Part shown: in pieces, positions 47,635 to 58,552 of the stretch
How the letters are laid out: each line of letters opens with the position of its first letter
Position numbering within the stretch: position 1 is the stretch's first letter
Assembly: GCA_029207755.1 (NCBI GenBank)
Contig: JARCOQ010000009.1
Span: forward strand, 31,022,914 to 31,086,913
DNA: 64,000 nucleotides
Reading direction: 5' to 3'
Source: Chamaea fasciata
Lineage: Eukaryota; Chordata; Aves; Passeriformes; Sylviidae
Notes under the pieces: model-generated
Database searches by the model: none
Told to the model about the DNA's origin: nothing
What the model saw: only the letters and a program-made list of their open reading frames with translations
Made by a program: the position numbers and the translations under genes

Positions 47635-48007
47635 TACTTTTAAATAAATGGTTCTCAGGCCTTTTTTCAGTGTCAAACATGAACACTGCTCTTCAAAGAG
47701 AAAACTGGGAAAATCAGAAGATGGTGCTGGAGTATGAGGGGCACTTAGACAACCTCACTGCTATACTTCAGTGCCATTCGGGTTCGGGTTTTGTGGCCAT
47801 CAGGAAGTGTAATTTACCTCTTCAAGCAAGTTGGGAAAATGGAACAAAAAGGCTTAAACCACCTGGAGGAAGGGTAGGGAGGGGATGACCAAGACTCTTT
47901 CCACCTGAGAACAGGCACAGGTTAGAGAAGAAACTCCATGGAAGGGTATTTTTTTTTTGTCCTTAAGAAGAGTGATGAAACAGTTGAAAAAAGACCAAGA
48001 CAAGCTG

Positions 48008-48108
48008 AAGCAACTCCATCCTTGAATATCTTCAAGCCTTAATGGGTATGGCTCTGAACAACCTCTTGAGGTTGAACTGTGTGGAGCATCAGGTTAGGTT
48101 ATAGGTGG
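48008..48108 (+). mobile_element. CR1 LINE fragment, old and diverged
   Basis: AGCAACTCCATCCTTGAATATC, TTCAAGCCTTAATGGGTATGG, CTCTGAACAACCTCTTGAGG and GGAGCATCAGGTTAGG follow a CR1 3' region of the type ATCCTTGGAGATATTCAAAACC...CTGAGCAACCTG...GTTGGACTAGATGA. Similarity is patchy. The true limits may be wider. Confidence 0.5.
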
Positions 48109-49397
48109 TTGTTAAGACATGAAGAAAAAGATTAGTTCAGTTTGAAGTGCCTGAGAATAATGGCACTGTGCATAGATAGCAGGTGCATGTTGTGTGTCTG
48201 CTAACTGTGATTCCTTCTAAATATTGGTGCCAGATACAATCAGTGTATAGGATCACATGGAATGAACAAATGCAGACTATTTGTTGTGTGTGTTACACTG
48301 ATATTAAGCCCTGGAGATAATGCTCCACCTATCACCAGGACCTGAAGGTCCACTGAAAAAAAAAAAAAGAAAAAACACATTTATAACAGTTCAACATTCT
48401 AGGGTCAAGTAACAGTAAAAAAAAATTCTGTACCCTTCACTGATGTTTTAAATTTCCATTTCGAGGATGGCACGTGAAGTTGCCTCCAAGCCCTCCTTGA
48501 GGCTGGAGTGCCATAGCATATGTTTGTCACAGCTGAGGAGCTGGCCCTGGGTGTTCCCACACAGCCTGGCAGGAGCAGCAGGTACTGGAGCAGGAAATTA
48601 AAGCCATGGTGTCATTCTCAGCCTGCAATGGAGAAGGAGCATGTGGTCAGCACGGATCCTGAATTCCCAAGTTGTTCTTGAGAGTGCATCACAGACCATT
48701 GGGGAACCACACAGGCTTTTTACACATTCCTTTCTGGAGGGAAAACATTTCTCATAGATAAGAATACAGCTTTTGCTTACCCTTTAGTGGGTGCAAATGC
48801 ATTTTTAGTGTGTGTTTTATACTTAAGGTAAATTTTGTCACTTGGCATAGATTTATTCCCATAAAACAGAATACAGATAGGCAGGCTGGACAAATGTTTA
48901 CAAAGTTTAAGTGGAGATATTTCAATTTATTTTTCTATTTTCTTTTATGTTTATGTTGGCATTTCACTCATCTGTAAATAGGAAATCTTTCATTCTGAAA
49001 GTCGTTTCCAACTTAGATTAACTGCCCATGAAATTTATAAATTAGAGTTTTCTGAATAACCTTTTTCTAACTGTGTTCTGCATGCTCCTCATATTTTGCA
49101 TTTTTTGTTCATTAAATTGAAGGACGACTATAGGGACAAATACAAATAAGATGGGAACAGTTACTCATTAACTTGCATTAGTTCATCTGCACATTGCTCT
49201 GCTCCCCTATTCAAGTTTTCCCTCTACTTCCCTCAAACTTTCCAGGGTGGAAGGAACATGCCCAGACCAGAATAGGGCAATTTCAAAGGGATTCTTAAGG
49301 CAAAGGGGCTGTGTACCAAGTTCACCTTTTGTGTTTCGGAGACTTTATCTTGCCTGTATTTCTTTTAGCTTTTTACAAGCATGGTTACCTTCAGCTT

Positions 49398-49398
<1 letters not shown>

Positions 49399-49437
<39 letters not shown>

Positions 49438-49499
49438 TCTCTCTCTCCTTCTCTTTCCCCTTCTCTTTCCCTCTTTCTCCTTCTCTTTCCCTCTTTCTC
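49399..49499. repeat. CT dinucleotide microsatellite and pyrimidine tract
   Basis: About 18 CT units (49399-49434) grade into a 65 bp pure pyrimidine tract of CTTCTCTTTCCC units. All three plus frames are open across it and give Ser/Leu/Phe runs, which is an artefact of composition. Confidence 0.95.
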
Positions 49500-50200
49500 T
49501 GATTTATTGGCTCATATCAAGTGTGCATGGCAAGAGAACTGTCTGAGAACCTCACAGAAGTTGCTGCTTCCAAGGCCCAGAATTCTTACACCTTGGATAA
49601 TTTTATTTTCATTTTACTTTGATTCAAATATGCTTTGTGGGAGGAATTCAGCCATTGCAGGAAGTACTTTATGAAGAGGTGTAGTGATAGTAAAAGAGTT
49701 TATCTGTGGATATAAAGCCAGCATTTTATATATTTTCTTCTAAAATTAATTTCTAGCAAATTGTCCATTCATCACTCTCCCAGGGCTCACCTTTGGTTAT
49801 GAATTAATGAGACATATTTGCATTAATATCAGTATAAACACACACTCTCCACTTGGTTTTTGGAGTGATATTGAAAGGATCTGGTTTCAAAATACCAGAA
49901 TAAAATGAATCAGAGAACTCTCAGTTCAAATGCCTGAAACTCTGGCCTGGAGGTTCTTTGTGAGGATAGTTGGGACAGGGAGGGGCAGGGCTAAGGTGGG
50001 CTGGGCTCTTCTAATGGCTCAGTGCTGGCAAGTAGTGGGTGAGGACCCAAACCTCCGGGTTGCAGATTTCGTTTTCAAGGTCAGAATTCAAGAAATCATC
50101 TGTGGCAGAAGAGGGATGGAATTTCCGCAGCTTTTGGATTAGGTGGGCTGTTAAGAAACAGAAATAGCCTGGAGGAGACGTGTTCAGAATGTGCAGTTGT

Positions 50201-50562
50201 GGAATCACAGAATCGCAGAGGTTGGAAAAGACCTTCAAGACCAAGTCCAACCACCAACCAGCACCACTCTGTTCCCCACCAACAATGTCCTCAAGCGCCA
50301 CATCCATATATTTTTGGACATTTCCAGGGATGGGGATGCCACCCCTGCCCTGGGCAGCCCCTCCCAGTGTTCTACAACCTTTTGAGTGAAGAACTCTTTC
50401 CTGCTGCTGTCCAAGCTGAGCCTCCCCTGGCACAGCCTGAGGCCGTTTCCCCTTGGCCTATCCCTGTTCCCTGGCAGCAGAGCCCGACCCCCCCCGGCTG
50501 TCCCCTCCTTTCAGGGAGTTGTGCAGAGCCACAAGGTCCCCCCCGAGCCTCCTTTTCTCCAG
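50201..50562 (-). mobile_element. CR1 LINE, 5'-truncated (second subfamily)
   Basis: GGAATCACAGAATCGCAGAGG, TTGGAAAAGACCTTCAAGACC, AAGTCCAACCACCAACCAGC, ATGTCCTCAAGCGCCACATCC, GGATGGGGATGCCACCCC and CTGGGCAGCCCCTCCCAGTG are hallmarks of a widespread avian CR1 subfamily, read in reverse. The inner part (GCCTCCCCTGGCACAGCCTGAGG to GAGCCTCCTTTTCTCCAGG) is also typical. It is well preserved and therefore fairly young. Open frames across it are repeat-derived. Confidence 0.95.
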
Positions 50563-51993
50563 GTATCACTGAGACTGAAATTTATAAGCTGCTGATTTGA
50601 ATAAAAAGGGACAATCTTTTTGTGAACTTGTTTGCTTTTAAAATTTTCACGTGCCATCACTAACTTTATATTAGCATTTATTCTGCTGGCATCTATTTAT
50701 TCAAGTACTGCGGCAGAGCAGAGATTGAAGTGGGATTTTCTCTTTTAAAAAATAAATCTTTCAAATCCAAGTGTCACGAAGAAAGGTGATGAGTGTTGGT
50801 GTGGGGTACCTGGTACATATTCTGCAGAGGGGCCATCCAGTTAGGTGGCAGGATAATGTCAGTTGATTCTTCTTCCTAAACCTGACTCCTGGAGCAGCTG
50901 CAGGTGCTATGGCAGGAGAAGTAAATGTATTCCAGAACTGGGAGTTCATGGCAATCTGCCCTCTGCTTATTTTGTCTTTTTGCTAACTCATAAAAGCACT
51001 GTAGAAGTACATTTCTTTGAAGTGTTTGTAAGGTTATTTTAACCGGAAAGTTAAAATACAGAGTATTACCTTTGAATGTGCAAGAGGTGTAAAACACTGG
51101 CCGTAGTGTCATAAATACACAATGAAAAAAATACCTGGGTTTTATGTTCTGTGACAGCACTTCCATAAAACACTTCTGTAATGAGTGAGGAACAAGTTTC
51201 ACAGAGCTGAACTTTAAAACAATTTTTATTGCTGGAGCTGCTGCTGTTTTCCAGGATGAACCACATGGTGAGAACTTCAATCTCTTCCCCACCTTTTGCT
51301 GTTTGTGAATTAACACTGCGGGTCATTTTAATTCTTACATAATTTTTGTACTTGTGTCTGCTTAGAAGCCAAATGGGATGAAAGGATGAATCATTAGCGC
51401 TCTCAAGTACGAGAATCAGAAGCTGCTCAGAATTTAAATTGGAGCTCTCTGAATAATACACGTAATTAATCTCCCAGGAATGCCGGAAACTGAGGATTTT
51501 GATGCATTAATTGTATATCAAACATCTTTCGCCTCCCTCAGTAAACGTCAGGTGACCCAGATGGAGCTGCACCTCGAACAACCTGAGTATGGAAACAATG
51601 GGAAATTGGAGAAACAATGGGAAATTTGCACTGTAGCACTATGAGGAGAGAGAGGATTTTTTTGCCACCGCTTTTTCTAAAGAGCTGGAACATTCCCTGT
51701 TTTCTGGAGTCCCAGAGCCACATGCTCTGTTGATGTCAGTTGTCGTCACTGCTGCTTCATAAGTTCCATTGGAATGGAGGGACTTTCTTCCACACTGCCT
51801 GAGCCAGACCCTGGAGTCTCTCATTTTTGGGAGCTGCTGTCAGAAGTTGACATTTCTTCACTGTTTGTTTCAGGTGACAAGAGCTCAGGTGAGCTTTTGC
51901 AAGCAATTCACTTAATCCCCTTGATTTCCAAGAAGAAATTACTTTATTCTGGAGTAATTGCTCCAAATTCAGTAGAAGAAACTCTTCGTTGTT
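50563..51993. other. Unique non-coding sequence
   Basis: Two overlapping minus-strand open frames (50876-51316 and 51066-51461, 131-146 codons) have no recognisable product. A short direct repeat, GAAACAATGGGAAATT, occurs twice at 51593-51624. No transposon recognised. Confidence 0.5.
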
Positions 51994-52170
51994 AGGGTGG
52001 GAAGGCTCTGGCACAGGGTGTCCACAGCAGCTGTGGCTGCCCCTGGATCCCTGGAAGTGTCCAAGGCCAGGTTGGACTTTTGGGCTTGGAGCAGCCTGGG
52101 ATAGTGGAAAGTGTCCGTGCCCATGGCACTGGATGGGCTTTAAGGTCCCTTCCAACCCAAACCATTCCAT
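51994..52170 (+). mobile_element. CR1 LINE, 5'-truncated
   Basis: AGGGTGGGAAGGCTCTGGCACAG, CAGCAGCTGTGGCTGCCCC, GGAAGTGTCCAAGGCCAGG and TGGGCTTTAAGGTCCC, ending CCAACCCAAACCATTCCATAA, are the standard 718-1026 subfamily. Compared with that copy it has lost about 13 bp (GGCTGGGGT region) near 52122. Confidence 0.94.
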
Positions 52171-55100
52171 AACTCTCTAAATAAGATGTCTTCACCTCAG
52201 TGTAATTTTCATCTCCAGTCAAGGGCACGTTTGGAGAGAGCGCTGGGGAAAACTGTTGTGTTCAAGAACTGGGGATTTAATACAAAGTGATGGTCGAGGC
52301 CTTGCTTTGAGCAATCCTTGAACAGGGCAGCACTGTGGGACTGGGGAGGCAGGAGAGGGGACAGAGACAAGGAGGGGATGTTTGACAGGAAAGGGTCTGG
52401 GCTTAACCTGTGTGGGAGGTTTCAGCCCTGAGCCTGTGTAGTCTGGAGGTCTTCTGGCATCTTAGAACAACGCTGCTGCCTGGGCTCTAAGAAACAAAAT
52501 AATTCCTTTCTTTCTGTCCTTGAGGCAGTAAAATACAATGGTGTCTCCGCTGTTAAGCAGGATTGTGTCTAAGCTGGAGAAAACTTTGTTCTAAACAAAA
52601 AATGATCCAAATTTGCAGACGTTCTTTAATGAACTTACTTAAGGCTGAATATTTTACAACCTTCTGGGGTAAAGAGAACATCTGTGAAAGTAAAGGTGCA
52701 AGCAATGATCTGCTTGGAATATATTCCCAGTTCCAAGGTAGAGAAATCTCAGGGAGCCAATTACGGTCCTGAAATTCTAGAATATGCAATCCACATGTCA
52801 GAAACACGGTTTCATTTGAATCTTTTCCTGCTGCAGGAGGCTGTAAATATTATGTGGAGCTGCTAACGAATGAGATATGATGATAGTGGGAGAATGGATT
52901 TTAACCCTCAAAAAAACGATCAGAAGTTTGGGTATTTAATTTCTTAGGCTATTTTACATTGATTGTTTAGTAATGTAACAAGTGTTTGCCTTAGAAGTTG
53001 TATGTGTATGTGAAATAGAAGTTATTGGAGTTTTCTTCTACATTTATATAATTATTGTATGTATCATTGTGCTGGAGAAAATGTAGAAAAATATCAGTGT
53101 ATTTTTGTTGCACAGAAAAGCATTTCATGATGGGAAAGAAGAATTCCAGAGGATAAAACTGGTTCTCCATCAGGCTCCCCCACTGACCCCCCCCACCACT
53201 GCCAGGAAAGGGAGCAGTAAAGCTGCTTCTCAAGGTCACTGGTGAGACCAGAAACATCTGTCAGGAAAATGAATTCCAGATTTCTGTAGCTGCTCTCTGC
53301 CCTTGCCAAGCTGTGCCATGGGGAGGCTGGAAATTGGCTTTAGGAGTTGAACTGGTTTAACTTTTTTTTTTTTAAATTTAAAAATGTTTAACTCTTTTTT
53401 TTTTTTTTTTTTAAGAAAAGGAATTGCACTGTTGCATAAAGAATCAGTGTGGAGCTGATCCTTAAATTATACAGGTTCACAGTACAGTTTATATTTAATT
53501 TCTTATACTGTTTTGGGGAATAGTTTCTCCAGTTCTGGATATAGTGGGATGCTTTGAGATGATGCAGAGGAAAGAGGAATCGAGTGCCAGAGCTGTACTT
53601 AAGTTGAAGCTGAAATATTTCTAGATTTAATACCCCTCAGTACCTCCATGGTAGCATTTAATATGATTTTGGAGAGGTTAGAAAAGAATAAGCAAGTTCT
53701 GCATGCAGAAGCTGTTTCCTGAAGAAGAAATTTTAAGGCTTTATGTTAAATTTTTCACACTCTACTGGGAGGATAATTTTTAAAATCACTCTTTTGTTCC
53801 CTATCCTGAATTTTTTCTTTAATCACCCATTACTACCCATGTCTAATGACACATACCTTAGCAAGGTGGAGACACCACCTTCTCTGTGGTGCTCTGCATC
53901 TGCCCCTGCATGCAACACACCCCTTTTCATCCAGGTGTGTGAAGGTCTGGTATCACCTGTCACTTTGATTTTAGGTAAAATACATGACAAAGGATTTATC
54001 TCCTATTATGATTATCCTGAAATCTCCAGCCATTCTTCACACAGTAATTCCTGGTACTGTTTCTTTTCTCTAATGCAGGCAGTTCTTCCATAGTCATTTC
54101 TCCCAGCTTTTTCTTCCTCACATTCTCTGTCATGCCAGGAATTTTTTCATTTCAGAGTTAAAAACAAAAGTTTTGAAATTTAAGGACTGCATTTCTTAGC
54201 AAGAAAATTAAAACAGCTTCCAGCAACAATATATCACATCAATCAATCTTTGTGGTAATTATTTTAATACAGTAAAACTCATAAATTAGATCTTAATAGG
54301 TTAAAAAATCCAACAAAACATTTTTCGCTTTTGTTACTGGATTCTGCATGCAGAGTATTTGTACTTATTATGGCATTTTTCCCTAAACTGAAGTTAAATT
54401 TATTCCTTAGAAGCAAAATATAAACCAAAAAAGCTGAGAAACAAGTTTTAAAAACCAAACCCAAAAAGACACACCAGAAGTTTATGCTTTTATTTGACTC
54501 TGTTCCATTTTCTCTGCTACAACATTCCCTGGAGACACCATACTCCTGTTCCCTGGAATGGCACCTGGATTTTGGGGCTGCAGCTGCCTTGAATGAGATT
54601 TTTTTTCCCTGCTTTTGCTCTGCTGAATATTCACAGGTTTCAAGGTCTGTACCCCGAATTTTTCACTCTGCACTGGTGGCATTTTCTGCTGCTGAGGGTC
54701 CGTCAGTGCATGTTTGGAAGCTTTGCCACCTCAGAAAGGGGTGTTACGTTAATTAACTGCTCCCACAACTTCCTCAGAGGGTTGGGAACAAATGCTGCCC
54801 TCCCCCTGTGCTGACTCCAAAAATCTGGTGGAATAACTGTAAGTCAGGAGCTGAGTCAATGCTTATTTCCTTTTCTCCTTGAGCTGTAGCCTCATGGAGC
54901 TCTTCACTTTGAATAAATCAGGGAATAAAGCAGGGAAATTTCCATAACCCTGCTCCCATGCCCTAAACAAAAAGAAAAGGTAGGATTGCTCAGCATCCTG
55001 TCAATTAAAAGCCAAACAAATACCTTGGCACTGCTGCTTTGATGTAAATTAGGAGGTGTAGAAGGTTTTCTGGCTCTGTGTTTTGACTAATCCTGACTAA

Positions 55101-56263
55101 GCTTCATCTCCACCAAAGCCTCTTTAGACATGGCTGGATTTTGCAGACTAAATGAGTCATTAGTAAAGCACCCCTAGCAGTTCCTGAAGGGCTACATGGG
55201 CTTTAGAAGAGCCCAGGCAAGTCAGTGGGAAAGGAATTTATATCCTGTCCAATCTAATCGAACAAAAATAATCAGCTGTACAGAAAGAAGAAAGGACTGA
55301 AAAGGAGGGGGTGAGAGGGGGACAGAGGTGCTGCAAAGGGAAAGTCCTGACATTGCAATGATACCTGGACAAATCCTTTTTAGAAGTGCTTGTCCAAAAA
55401 GTGTGGGTGGTTTTGTTCATTTTTTAAAAATATCGTTAGATCAGACATCTTTATTTTTCCATCCCTATTTTTGCACTGCAGTGTTTGGTTGGGATTTTCT
55501 GCTTTCCTCCCTGACCCTAACCAATGTCTCCAGGATTTGTTCTTATTCAACCTTTACCATTCTCAATCAATTGGGGCAGGTCCTGTGTTTGGTTTAGCTT
55601 GGCTGGGCAGCGTGACTTGTGCATCCCTCCATGGCCATTCAATACTGTGGAGTCATTTTCTATCACCGATGTGGTTTTAAACTCACACCTTGGAAAAAGT
55701 CAGCTCTTTGTGATCCCTTCTTTTTGGCATGGAGGTTTTCTTGGAGCCAATAAATAGTTGAATACTTCATTGAGCCAAAAAAGCCTTTTTTGGTTTTTTT
55801 TTTTTTTTTCCCTTCTCCATCCTTCCCTGCCAGGTTGTGTGTGTTTTCTGTGGATTTACTGCACTAACTCTTCTCTGTGTTTGTGCCTTGCTCTCAGACT
55901 CAAGCTGTGTCACAAAGGAAGATCTCAAGTCCAACTCCCTGGGTTTTCTCTATCATGAAATGCTCTGCATTTCCTCACCTGTGTATGTACAGCTCAGGAA
56001 TTCCTTCAGCTGCATTCCTAAGTGAAGGGAGTGCAAAGGAACAAAGCCTCCTTTCTCTGCCGTTTGGTACCTCTCTCTTCTAGGAATATCCCAAGTTTGA
56101 GAGTTTGAGCATGGATGCTGCTGGGAATAACCCAGCATGAGTGCAGGAAGAGGGGAAATCCAAACAGGTTGCCTTGCTGAGAGTGCACATAATTACCAAA
56201 TCCAAGGGATTAAGTGGAAATCTAAATTAACCTCTTCTCTGACTGATTAGAAGTCTAATTAGA
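52171..56263. other. Long unique non-coding stretch
   Basis: About 4 kb with no transposon recognised. Homopolymer T runs lie at 53362-53373 and 53395-53412. A minus-strand open frame at 54482-54740 encodes a Gln/Lys/Ser-rich peptide of about 81 residues preceded by a weak acceptor-like CCCTTTCTGAG, but it is too short and unfamiliar to call. A T run is at 55796-55810. Confidence 0.5.
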
Positions 56264-56508
56264 AGTTTGGGTGAGAAGGGACCTTAAAGCTCATCTCATT
56301 CCAGCCTGTGCCATGGACACGGACACCTTCCACTATCCCAAGGTGCTCCAAGCCCTGTCCAACCTGGCTTTGGACACTTCCAGGGATCCAGGGGCAGCCA
56401 CAGCTGCTCTGGGAACCTGCCAGGGCCTCCCCCCCCCTCCCTCAGAGGGAAGAATTCTTTCCGAATGTCCCATCCAACTCTGCCCTCCTTCATCCTAAGG
56501 CCATTGAG
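56264..56508 (-). mobile_element. CR1 LINE, 5'-truncated
   Basis: GTTTGGGTGAGAAGGGACC, TTAAAGCTCATCTCATTCC, GACACCTTCCACTATCCC, ATCCAGGGGCAGCCACAGC and GAAGAATTCTTTCCGAATG follow the reversed 718-1026 subfamily. The terminal AGAATCCCAGAATG block is missing on the outer side, where TCTAATTAGAA repeats occur instead. The plus strand has a C8 run at 56430-56437 where sister copies read CCACCCTCCC. Confidence 0.92.
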
Positions 56509-58318
56509 GTCATTTGCCATCCTGCAGTTTGTGTGTGTTGGGATCCAGCCAGCCCAGATGTACTGTGCCAAACCTTTAATGGTTTTTCACTGTAGGTTCT
56601 CCTCTAATACGAGGCATTTAGGCTGGAGAGGCCACCAGGCACCTGCCCTTCCAGCAATCTGTGCTGGATAATCCTGCTGCACATTAATCAGGATGCTCTG
56701 AGATGGAGCAGCTCATTTTGCTCCTGTGTCCCCTGCAGCGAGGCTGCTATCAGCATCCTGCCTCAAACTGCCCATGGCTCTTTTATACATATTTATCCTG
56801 TGCCCATGGCCTTCCTTTTGTCTGAGCTTAGTTTGTGTTTGACCTTGCACAGCTGGTGAGTGAAGAGAGCAACAACCTCACCTCTAGACCTTCATGCTGT
56901 CAGATTTAAGAAGTTAAGCTCATCCTGCCTTGTTTTGTTAAACTCTCTCGAGGTGTTTCTTCCCCCTTTAATTCCTTCTCTTCACCTCCTCTGCACTCCA
57001 CAAAGATTAATTTCAAGTACACAGCCCAAGAGGGTGGTGTTGGAGATAAGACCTCACGTTGCTCCCCAGGATCTCAGCAGGCCCCTGGCTCTACCTGCAA
57101 CCAGGCAAACGGACTTGGCAAAAAGCAGCAGCAAAACTGAGGATTAAAAAAGCATTTTGAAATGTGAGCAGCTTGGGGAAGTGAAGCATGAAACTGTAAA
57201 ATCACACACTTGGCCTGTCCTGCTCTATGTGTGGAGTCATCTGTAAGTGGTTATGACATCAGAGGTTTGATTAAATATTTTGCATTATAAAAAGTAAAGC
57301 ATCATATTTAACTGTTGTGCAAGATCCAGAGCCAGCTGAATCTCTTCCGCTTAGCTTCTGCTTAGCTTCTGCTTTATCAGCCATGTAGTTTAATCATATC
57401 AATGGATTATTTTAGGTTCGGGGTTGTGTGATTTTTTTTTTTAATCAGTGGTAAATTTAGTGACTTTTGGTTAATCTCAGGTGTTATGCCCATTGTGGTA
57501 ATTCGGAAGTACTTTCCTGTTCTCCCCTGGACTGATCCTGTGCTTTTCGACTGGTACATAATGGATTTAAGGAATTCACGATGTGAACAACTGGTCTGTG
57601 ATGCAGTTTATGATTTGATGTTTGAAGCTGCTGCGCAATCTGTGAGACTGAGCCTTTGCTCATGACTGAGAAGGTTCAGGGTTTTGTTCTGGAGTTATTG
57701 GTGTGTTTGTCCAATGCCAGCTGGGAACAAAGCACTCCAATGCCCTAAGGAGATGTTTCCAGGCTACTGAGCCATCTGCTTGTGAAACTCAGGATCAGGA
57801 CAAAGCCCCCCAGGTTCAGGTTTTCACTAGACAATAATCATCTCTCCAGCTTTCATCAGGTATTTGAGATGCAGCAAGATGACAAGCTTCCATCGTCTCC
57901 TGAAGTCATGAAGTCCTCCGCTTTCCCCTGGCACAATGAGCATTCAAACACACTGTGGGAATGGTCACATCTGACATCCTACAGGAATGTTTGCACCTGA
58001 CAGACGACAGGAATGTTCACATCTGACAGACAACAGGAATGCTCACATCTGACATTTTTGGCTGCTTCTGCAGATGATGTTTTTCACTCTGTGGGGCCTT
58101 GTCTGTCACTGGGAGCAGTTCAGGCAGCACGAGCTGCAAGCTCAGCACAGCAGCTTTTTCTTGGCTGTGCCAGAAGAGATGCTCCTGCTGCTCCATGGAT
58201 CTGGCTCCAAGCCTGTGGGGAACCTCCATGTCACATGCATGTCCTGGGTGGGAATTACTGCCAGGTTCTCTTGAGGTGTGCTTTAAACTGGGGCGCTTCT
58301 GTCTTGGTGTAAATTATC
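56509..58318. other. Unique sequence with a small minisatellite
   Basis: Contains the 26 bp minisatellite at 57957-58056. A 95-codon frame at 56860-57147 (GTG start) has no recognisable product. Two copies of CTTAGCTTCTG occur at 57351-57373. Confidence 0.5.
57957..58056. repeat. 26 bp minisatellite, about four units
   Basis: The unit CAGGAATGTTCACATCTGAC + AGACAA occurs at 57982, 58008 and 58034, with a diverged first unit from about 57957. Units differ at a few positions (TTGCACC for TCACATC in one). The array is short and moderately diverged. Confidence 0.9.
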
Positions 58319-58552
58319 ATGGAATCATGGAAGGGTTTGGATGGGAAAGGACTGAAAGCTCATCTCATCCCACCCCTGCCACGGGCAGGGACACCTTCCA
58401 CTGTCTCAGGCTGCTTCAGCCCTGAAGTTCTACCTGGGCATGGACACTTCCAGGGATCCAGGGGCAGCCACAGCTGCTCTGGGCACCCTGTGCCAGGGCC
58501 TGCCCACCCTCCCAGGGAACAATTCCTTCCTAACATCTCATCTAAAAAAGCC
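58319..58552 (-). mobile_element. CR1 LINE, 5'-truncated
   Basis: ATGGAATCATGGAAGGGTTTGG, ACTGAAAGCTCATCTCATCCC, GCCACGGGCAGGGACACCTTCC, GATCCAGGGGCAGCCACAGC, CTGTGCCAGGGCCTGCCCACC and GGGAACAATTCCTTCC form a nearly complete block order of the reversed 718-1026 subfamily. Confidence 0.94.

Larger units (their letters stand above)
47635..50200. other. Unique sequence with old CR1 scrap and CT tract
   Basis: Holds the CR1-like segment at 48008-48108 and the CT tract at 49399-49499. An open frame at 47670-47888 follows a pyrimidine run ending CCTTTTTTCAG and reads as hydrophilic, but I do not recognise it. A-rich runs lie at 48356-48375 and 48417-48425. Confidence 0.5.

Noticed and set aside
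49311..49546. Leu/Ser/Phe-rich open frames that look like membrane proteins
   Set aside because: They result from the CT microsatellite and pyrimidine tract.
50876..51461. Two overlapping minus-strand frames of 131 and 146 codons
   Set aside because: No known domain, no convincing splice sites, and two different frames over the same DNA. Such lengths are expected by chance in 64 kb of six-frame translation.
54482..54740. Minus-strand Gln/Lys/Ser-rich frame of about 81 codons with AATAAA at its stop codon, resembling a last exon
   Set aside because: The minus strand is purine-rich here, which favours Lys, Glu and Gln codons by composition. The acceptor is weak and the AATAAA lies at the stop itself rather than in a 3' UTR.
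56860..57147. 95-codon frame with protein-like composition ending in a Ser/Lys-rich tail
   Set aside because: It opens directly after a stop codon at 56857, with no acceptor site at its start and no family I recognise.
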